Assembly (NCBI GenBank): GCA_945787445.1 | Contig: CALZHT010000056.1 | Coordinates: forward strand, 1 to 37,247 | DNA: 37,247 nucleotides | Source: an uncultured Desulfobulbaceae bacterium | GTDB lineage: Bacteria; Desulfobacterota; Desulfobulbia; Desulfobulbales; CALZHT01 | Reading direction: 5' to 3' | In this document: one piece after another, positions 32,461 to 37,247 of the stretch | Layout: every line of letters starts with the position of its first letter | How positions within the stretch are numbered: position 1 is the stretch's first letter | Position numbers and translations under genes: made by a program | The notes under the pieces: generated by a model | Seen by the model: the letters and a program-made list of their open reading frames with translations, nothing else | What the model was told of the DNA's origin: nothing | Database searches by the model: none

Positions 32461-35400
32461 GGTGGCGGAGGTGTACCACCACCACCGCCGCCGCCGGCGA
32501 TATCGTTATACACGGGTACAAAGGTTGAGTTCCCTGAGCACACGCCCTGGGTATCATTGGCATTGGCATCGCACGGTATTTCTACCCAGGAGTCAACCGA
32601 GATCTCCTGCGGGCCGTTGGGATTATCAGGTACCTGCCAGGGGATCGAATCGTCTCCGTCGCCGCCGACCACATCCTTATAGACAGATTCTGCCCGGTCC
32701 ATGGCAGCATCACCATCTCTATCATGAACCTGCGGATATTCACGGAAGTCATTGCGGAACAAGTTGAACTTGCCCCGACCGGGTGCATAGCGCAGGGTAT
32801 CGAACGGCTGGTCGTTATTATGGCTCATATGATCAGTCGGCACCACATTGGTATCCGGGTTGCCCATGGAATTGACCATGCCGGTCGTGCCCTGCGGCCA
32901 CGGCTTGGCATGGAAGATCTGGACATTATGGCAGTCGAAACAGGCGCCGTAGTTGACCACCTGGATATCATTGCCACCCATGCTCGGGATCCGGTGGACC
33001 TCGGTCTGCACAACCCGGGCGGCATCTACCGCCATGTTACGGGAGCCGGATGGGAAGGTAACATCCCTCGGTGTATAGGTATTCTTGTTGATCACCAGAT
33101 CACCGTTGTTGTTATTAACGACATGGCATTTGATGCAAGCCAGCTGCTGGGGCGCCGGACTTGGCCCGGTGAATGCCGTATTGAAAGCGGGTCGCGGATC
33201 AGTGTGACAGGACTCGCAGTCGCCGGCCTGGGCAGAAGCAAAGGTATGGTGCACATTGCCGCCGCCTGCGCCGCCGCCATGACAATCCTGACAGTTCACT
33301 GCTGCTCCGGCCATACCGGCGGAAATTGTATCAAGCACCTCCTGGCGTGTGCTGGAGTGGCACGTGGCACAGGTATCCACATGCAACGTCAGGATCTGGT
33401 TGAAATCAGCACTGGCATGGCAGTCTGAACACGGTGTTGTGGTGCTCAGTCTATCATGGTCTGCCGCTCCGTCATGACCGGTATGGCAGTCCTCGCAGTT
33501 CACCGGTATGCCGCTGGTTCCACTGCCGGCGGAAATAGTGTTGATCACCGCCTGACGCGTGCTGCTGTGGCAGGTCGCGCAGTTGCTGAGATGTACTGTG
33601 GAGATGGCATTGAAATCTCCACTGGAGTGACAGCTCGAGCAGTTGGTCGAAGTGGACAGGTTGTTGTGATCTGCCGTGGAATTATGACCGGCATGGCAAT
33701 TCTCACAATTCACCGCTACACCGCTTGCGCCACTGCCGGCAGAAATGGTGTTGATTACCGTCTGACGCGTGCTGCTGTGGCAGGTTGCGCAGTTATTGAG
33801 ATGTACTGTATAGATGGCATTGAAATCGCCACTGGAGTGACAGCTCGAGCAGTTGGTCGAGGTGGATAGGTTGTTGTGGTCTGTCGTGCCATTATGACCG
33901 GCATGGCAATTTTCACAATTTACCGGAGTGCCACCAGATCCAACATTGATGGTTGTGACCACATCAGGTCTGGTGCTGCTGTGGCAGGTTGCACAATCGC
34001 TGCGGTGCAACGTATGGATGGCGTTAAAGGTACCACTGGCATGACAGCTTGAGCAGTTGGTCGAAGTGGACAGACTGTTATGATCAGCAGACGGATCAGC
34101 ATGACCGTTGTGACAGTTTTCACAGTTCACCGGCACACCTGATGTGCCTCCGCCTGCATTGACCGTGTCAATTACCTCCTGACGAGTACTGCTGTGACAG
34201 GTTCCGCAATTGGTGAGATGGAGTGCGTAAATATCGTCAAATGTAGGGCTGACATGGCAACTCGAGCAGTTTGTAGAAGTACTCAGCATGTTGTGATCCG
34301 CGGTGCCGTTGTGAGCATCATGACAGTCTTCACAACTGACCGGGGAGCCTCCCATGCCGGCGGTGATGGTATCATATACCCGTTGGATGGTACTGGCGTG
34401 ACAGGTTGCGCAGTCGGTCCGATGCAGTCCGTAGATATCATCAAATGAAGCGCCGGCATGACAGGTTGAACAGTTGGCTGAGGTGGACAGCATGTCATGA
34501 TCGGCAGCATGACCGACATGGCAGGTCTCGCAATTCACCGCTGTGCCGGTCCGACCGTCACTGATAGCCTGCGCCACTTCAGGCCTGGTGCTGGCATGAC
34601 ACAGGGTGCAGTCTGAAAGATGCCTGCCGAGGATTTCATTGAACGAGCCGCTTATATGACAGCTTGAACAGTTTGTAGACGTGCTCAGCATATTGTGATC
34701 CGCCGCGCCGTTATGAGGATCGTGGCAGTTTTCACAATTGACCGGATTGCCTCCCATGCCGGCGGCGATGGTATCATTTACCCGCTGCGCGGTACTGGCG
34801 TGACAAGTTGCACAGTCGGTCCTGTGCAAACCGTAGATGTCATCAAATGAAACGCTGTCATGACAGATTACACAGTTTGCCGAAGTGGACAGCATATCAT
34901 GGTCGGCAGCATGACCGACATGGCAGGTTTCACAATTCACCGCTGTACCGGCGCGGCCGTCACTGATGGCCTGCACCACTTCAGGCCTGGCGCTGCCATG
35001 ACACAGGGTGCAGTCTGAACGGTGCCTGCCGAGGATTTCATTGAACGAACCGCTGATATGACAGCTTGAACAGTTTGTAGAGGTGCTCAACATATTATGA
35101 TCAGTCGGGCCGTTATGGGCTGTATGGCAGGTCTCACAGTTGACCGCTGTTCCAGCCCGACCTGAATTGATTGCGGCAACTACCTCCAGTCTGGTGCTGC
35201 CGTGGCAGGTTGCGCAGTCGGTCCGATGCAGTCCGTAGATGTTGTCAAATGAAGCACTGCTATGACAGGTCGAACAGTTCGCAGAAGTGGACAACATATC
35301 ATGATCGGTTGCACCGTTATGGGCTGTATGGCAGTTCTCGCAATTCACCGGGGTGCCTGTGGCGCCGCTTCCGGCAGTAATCGTAGTAATTACATCCGTC

Positions 35401-37247
35401 CTGGTGCTGCTGTGGCAGGTGGCGCAGTTGCTGAGATGTACCGTGTAGATGGCATTGAAATCAGCACTGCTATGACAGGTTGAACAGTTCGCAGAAGTGG
35501 ACAGGTTATTATGGTCGCCGGTTGGACCGGAATGTCCGGTATGGCAGTTCTCGCAATTCACCGGAGTGCCGGCTATACCTGTTGTGATAGCTGCAAGGAC
35601 TTCAGTCCGCGGACTCAGATGACAGAGCAGGCAGTCATTATTGTGCAAGGTATTAATTTCATCCTGATTAGCACTGGCATGACAGGCAGAGCAATTGGCC
35701 GATGTGTTCATATCGGTGTGTGTCCTGCTCTGCTCGATATGACAATTGCTGCAATTCGAGCCTGTATTCACCAATGTATTATTATGCATAAGACTCGGCT
35801 GCGTGATGGCAGGATGCTGGCTCACATGACAGCTTTCGCAGTTCACCGAGGTGCCTCCCATACCTGCACTGATGGCATTTACTACCTCTTGACGCGTGCT
35901 GTTATGACAGGTTGCACATCGATCAACCGATGATCCACCTAAAACCGTTAATGGTGGATGGTATGTATGGATATAGTTGAAATCAGTGCCGCTTGCTTTG
36001 TCGGTATGGCATATGGAACATGTCGGCGAAGCGTTCAGGTTGTCGTGAATCGCCGGACCGTCATGAGCTGCATGGCAACAGTTCGCTGAAGTGGAAAGCA
36101 TGTTGTGATCAGCTGCCGTGTCAGTATGGCCGACATGGCAGTTCTCGCAGTTTACTCCTGTTCCAGCCCTACCGTCACTGATTGCCTGTACAACATCCGA
36201 CCTTGCACTGGCATGACACAGGGTACAATCAGCCATGTGGGTGGACAGAATGGCGCTGAAGTCGTCTGCGGAATGACAGCTTGAGCAGTTTGTTGAGGTG
36301 GATAGCATATCGTGATCGGTTGGGCCGCTATGAGCCGTATGGCAGCTCTCACAACTCACCGCTGTACCGGCCCTGCCGTCACTGATCGTCTGCACAACTT
36401 CAGGCCTGGTACTGCTGTGACAGGTCGCACAATTGCTTAAGTGGGTCGCTAAGACTTCATCAAAAATACCTGTTGTATGACATGTTGAGCAGTTCACTGA
36501 AGTGTTCAACATGTTATGATCGGTTGCCAGATCAGTATGCCCGCTATGGCAATTTTCACAGTTCACCGGCAGGTTAGCGCCGCCGGACTTTCCGTCATCG
36601 ATGGTTTGAATAACGTCCGGTCTCGCGCTGCTATGACAGGTCGCACAATCGCTCAAATGGGTCGTTAAGATTTCATCAAATGTAGCGCTGGTGTGACAAC
36701 TTGAACAGTTAGTAGATGTGCTCAGGTTATTGTGATCTGTCGGACCATGGCCGGTATGGCAATTCTCACAGTCTACCGGAGTGCCGGCCATACCATTACT
36801 GATAGTCTGATCAACTTCCGGTCTCGTGCTGCTGTGACAGGTCCCGCAGTCATTGAGATGTAGTGCATAGACATCATCTATAGTGCCGCTGACATGACAG
36901 GTTGAACAGTTCGGTGAGGTGGACAGCATATCATGGTCGGTGCCATGCGGAACATGGCAGCTCTCACAGTTCTGCATCACCCCGGCAAGACCGGCACCAT
37001 TACCGATTGCATCCTGAACCTCAGGTCTCGGGCTGTTATGGCAAGTCTGACAATCGTCCACGTGTAAGGTGAGTATCTCTGAGAAATTTTCGCTGACATG
37101 GCACTCGGAACAATTCACCGAGGTCTCAAGATTGTCGTGATCGTTTTGATGGCCGCCGCCATGGCAATCGCGGCAGTTCACCAACTGGTTGCCGCCGCCG
37201 GTTATACCAAGGTCAATGGTGGCAAGGGTATTGTTGACAAGCACAGG
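32043..37247 (-). CDS. Giant multiheme c-type cytochrome, C-terminal part (extends beyond window)
   Basis: The visible 1733 residues contain 59 CXXCH heme-binding motifs by hand count, so this is a very large multiheme cytochrome; its N-terminus and signal peptide lie outside the window. Most of it (about residues 20-1340) is a tandem repeat of 66-70 residues. Each unit carries three motifs: a VNCENCHxGH type, a TNCSSCHxSxxF type and a DCATCHSSTRxEV type. Extra His residues after the motifs (xGHxG, DHNxLS, xxxHL) could be distal heme ligands. A less regular end has CESCH, CIKCH and CFDCH. A Gly7-Thr-Pro7-like linker then leads to a beta-sandwich of about 100 residues (TYYIWFRGKDGG, ENGLELDGFYITT), which resembles carbohydrate-binding modules. 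It is probably exported and may work in extracellular electron transfer. Confidence 0.93.
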   Translation of the reverse strand, partial: PVLVNNTLATIDLGITGGGNQLVNCRDCHGGGHQNDHDNLETSVNCSECHVSENFSEILTLHVDDCQTCHNSPRPEVQDAIGNGAGLAGVMQNCESCHVPHGTDHDMLSTSPNCSTCHVSGTIDDVYALHLNDCGTCHSSTRPEVDQTISNGMAGTPVDCENCHTGHGPTDHNNLSTSTNCSSCHTSATFDEILTTHLSDCATCHSSARPDVIQTIDDGKSGGANLPVNCENCHSGHTDLATDHNMLNTSVNCSTCHTTGIFDEVLATHLSNCATCHSSTRPEVVQTISDGRAGTAVSCESCHTAHSGPTDHDMLSTSTNCSSCHSADDFSAILSTHMADCTLCHASARSDVVQAISDGRAGTGVNCENCHVGHTDTAADHNMLSTSANCCHAAHDGPAIHDNLNASPTCSICHTDKASGTDFNYIHTYHPPLTVLGGSSVDRCATCHNSTRQEVVNAISAGMGGTSVNCESCHVSQHPAITQPSLMHNNTLVNTGSNCSNCHIEQSRTHTDMNTSANCSACHASANQDEINTLHNNDCLLCHLSPRTEVLAAITTGIAGTPVNCENCHTGHSGPTGDHNNLSTSANCSTCHSSADFNAIYTVHLSNCATCHSSTRTDVITTITAGSGATGTPVNCENCHTAHNGATDHDMLSTSANCSTCHSSASFDNIYGLHRTDCATCHGSTRLEVVAAINSGRAGTAVNCETCHTAHNGPTDHNMLSTSTNCSSCHISGSFNEILGRHRSDCTLCHGSARPEVVQAISDGRAGTAVNCETCHVGHAADHDMLSTSANCVICHDSVSFDDIYGLHRTDCATCHASTAQRVNDTIAAGMGGNPVNCENCHDPHNGAADHNMLSTSTNCSSCHISGSFNEILGRHLSDCTLCHASTRPEVAQAISDGRTGTAVNCETCHVGHAADHDMLSTSANCSTCHAGASFDDIYGLHRTDCATCHASTIQRVYDTITAGMGGSPVSCEDCHDAHNGTADHNMLSTSTNCSSCHVSPTFDDIYALHLTNCGTCHSSTRQEVIDTVNAGGGTSGVPVNCENCHNGHADPSADHNSLSTSTNCSSCHASGTFNAIHTLHRSDCATCHSSTRPDVVTTINVGSGGTPVNCENCHAGHNGTTDHNNLSTSTNCSSCHSSGDFNAIYTVHLNNCATCHSSTRQTVINTISAGSGASGVAVNCENCHAGHNSTADHNNLSTSTNCSSCHSSGDFNAISTVHLSNCATCHSSTRQAVINTISAGSGTSGIPVNCEDCHTGHDGAADHDRLSTTTPCSDCHASADFNQILTLHVDTCATCHSSTRQEVLDTISAGMAGAAVNCQDCHGGGAGGGNVHHTFASAQAGDCESCHTDPRPAFNTAFTGPSPAPQQLACIKCHVVNNNNGDLVINKNTYTPRDVTFPSGSRNMAVDAARVVQTEVHRIPSMGGNDIQVVNYGACFDCHNVQIFHAKPWPQGTTGMVNSMGNPDTNVVPTDHMSHNNDQPFDTLRYAPGRGKFNLFRNDFREYPQVHDRDGDAAMDRAESVYKDVVGGDGDDSIPWQVPDNPNGPQEISVDSWVEIPCDANANDTQGVCSGNSTFVPVYNDIAGGGGGGGTPPPPPPPSGGGCEVANSTGSISGSSAQYDLNFTQTGTYYIWFRGKDGGNSGDNSLWYGLDSSMVGNATTPASNTSWNWTRTPHNAGPNPTRITINNIGVYTINIWARENGLELDGFYITTSSGSISGAIPSGATVISPVSCP
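33290..37247 (-). repeat. Coding tandem repeat array of about 198-210 bp units
   Basis: The DNA of the cytochrome is built of about 18 related units. Neighbouring units at about 33601 and 33811 are 210 bp apart and differ at few bases. A higher-order period of 402 bp (two units) is seen from 34267 to 35070. Units near the window end (36800-37200) are more divergent. This arrangement suggests repeated unequal duplication, including recent events. Confidence 0.85.
34267..35070 (-). repeat. Two tandem copies of a 402-bp, six-heme block
   Basis: The anchor sequence cagtttgtaga occurs at 34267 and 34669 and, with one difference in the last base, at 35071, exactly 402 bp apart each time. The two blocks encode almost the same 134 residues, with signatures FNEILGRH and FDDIYGLHRTDCATCHAS in each. 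The third anchor begins a unit that diverges after a short distance. Confidence 0.85.

Noticed and set aside
32724-33428. 234-codon open frame opposite the cytochrome
   Set aside because: Opposite strand of a repeat-built heme array; periodic shadow frames are expected there.
1-37247. Search for tRNA genes, rRNA and CRISPR arrays
   Set aside because: No tRNA-like TPsiC/anticodon arrangement, rRNA segment or regularly spaced short direct repeat with unique spacers was seen. The cytochrome repeats are coding and have no spacers.

Overview
The window looks like a chromosomal segment of a Gram-negative anaerobe, most likely from the former Deltaproteobacteria (Desulfobacterota or Desulfuromonadota). 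This placement is inferred from gene content: a very large multiheme c-type cytochrome, a YedE-type selenium/sulfur transporter, a DUF4911 protein, many lipoproteins and exported beta-helix proteins, REC-LuxR regulators of the type common in that group, and dispersed palindromic intergenic repeats. No rRNA or tRNA gene is visible, so the assignment is tentative.

Positions 1-9900 are mostly housekeeping: the 5' end of a radical SAM gene and serC (both minus), then miaA, pgsA, recJ, purB (of the eukaryote-like 480-residue type), a DUF4911 gene, a TolC-family outer membrane protein and miaB on the plus strand. At about 9870 miaB runs out of frame into a PHP-domain gene that has lost its first residues, as if a short segment spanning the gene boundary were deleted.

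Positions 10500-12570 hold a palindromic repeat, an ECF sigma factor with a plausible ECF-type promoter, a small membrane protein, and a signal peptidase I homologue whose catalytic lysine position carries arginine.

Positions 12600-19850 (minus strand) form a compact, partly overlapping gene series. In transcription order it contains a truncated exported protein, an 822-residue beta-helix protein, a carboxypeptidase-regulatory-like exported protein, a membrane-anchored TPR protein, a YedE-type transporter, a beta-helix lipoprotein and a broken MFS transporter. Positions 20290-30340 (plus strand) carry related modules: a JAMM/MPN protein coupled to another regulatory-like-domain exported protein, a third beta-helix protein (lipoprotein), a Glu/Leu-type dehydrogenase, two tandem fumarase/aspartase-superfamily lyases and a NicO-type nickel/cobalt transporter with a His-rich loop. 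Two periplasmic-binding-type proteins flanking a TPR protein follow, with no permease. The recurring modules on both strands suggest one accessory locus devoted to periplasmic or outer-surface assembly and metal/sulfur handling. That is a hypothesis.

Positions 30437-31492 encode a REC-coiled-coil-LuxR response regulator (minus). From 32043 to the window end lies the C-terminal part of a giant multiheme cytochrome (minus), with 59 CXXCH motifs counted in 1733 visible residues. They are arranged in units of about 66-70 residues, followed by a Gly/Pro linker and a carbohydrate-binding-like beta-sandwich. Three abrupt deletion-like junctions (near 9870, 13080 and 36077) and one truncated gene (19593-19841) deserve checking as real decay or as assembly/amplification artefacts.
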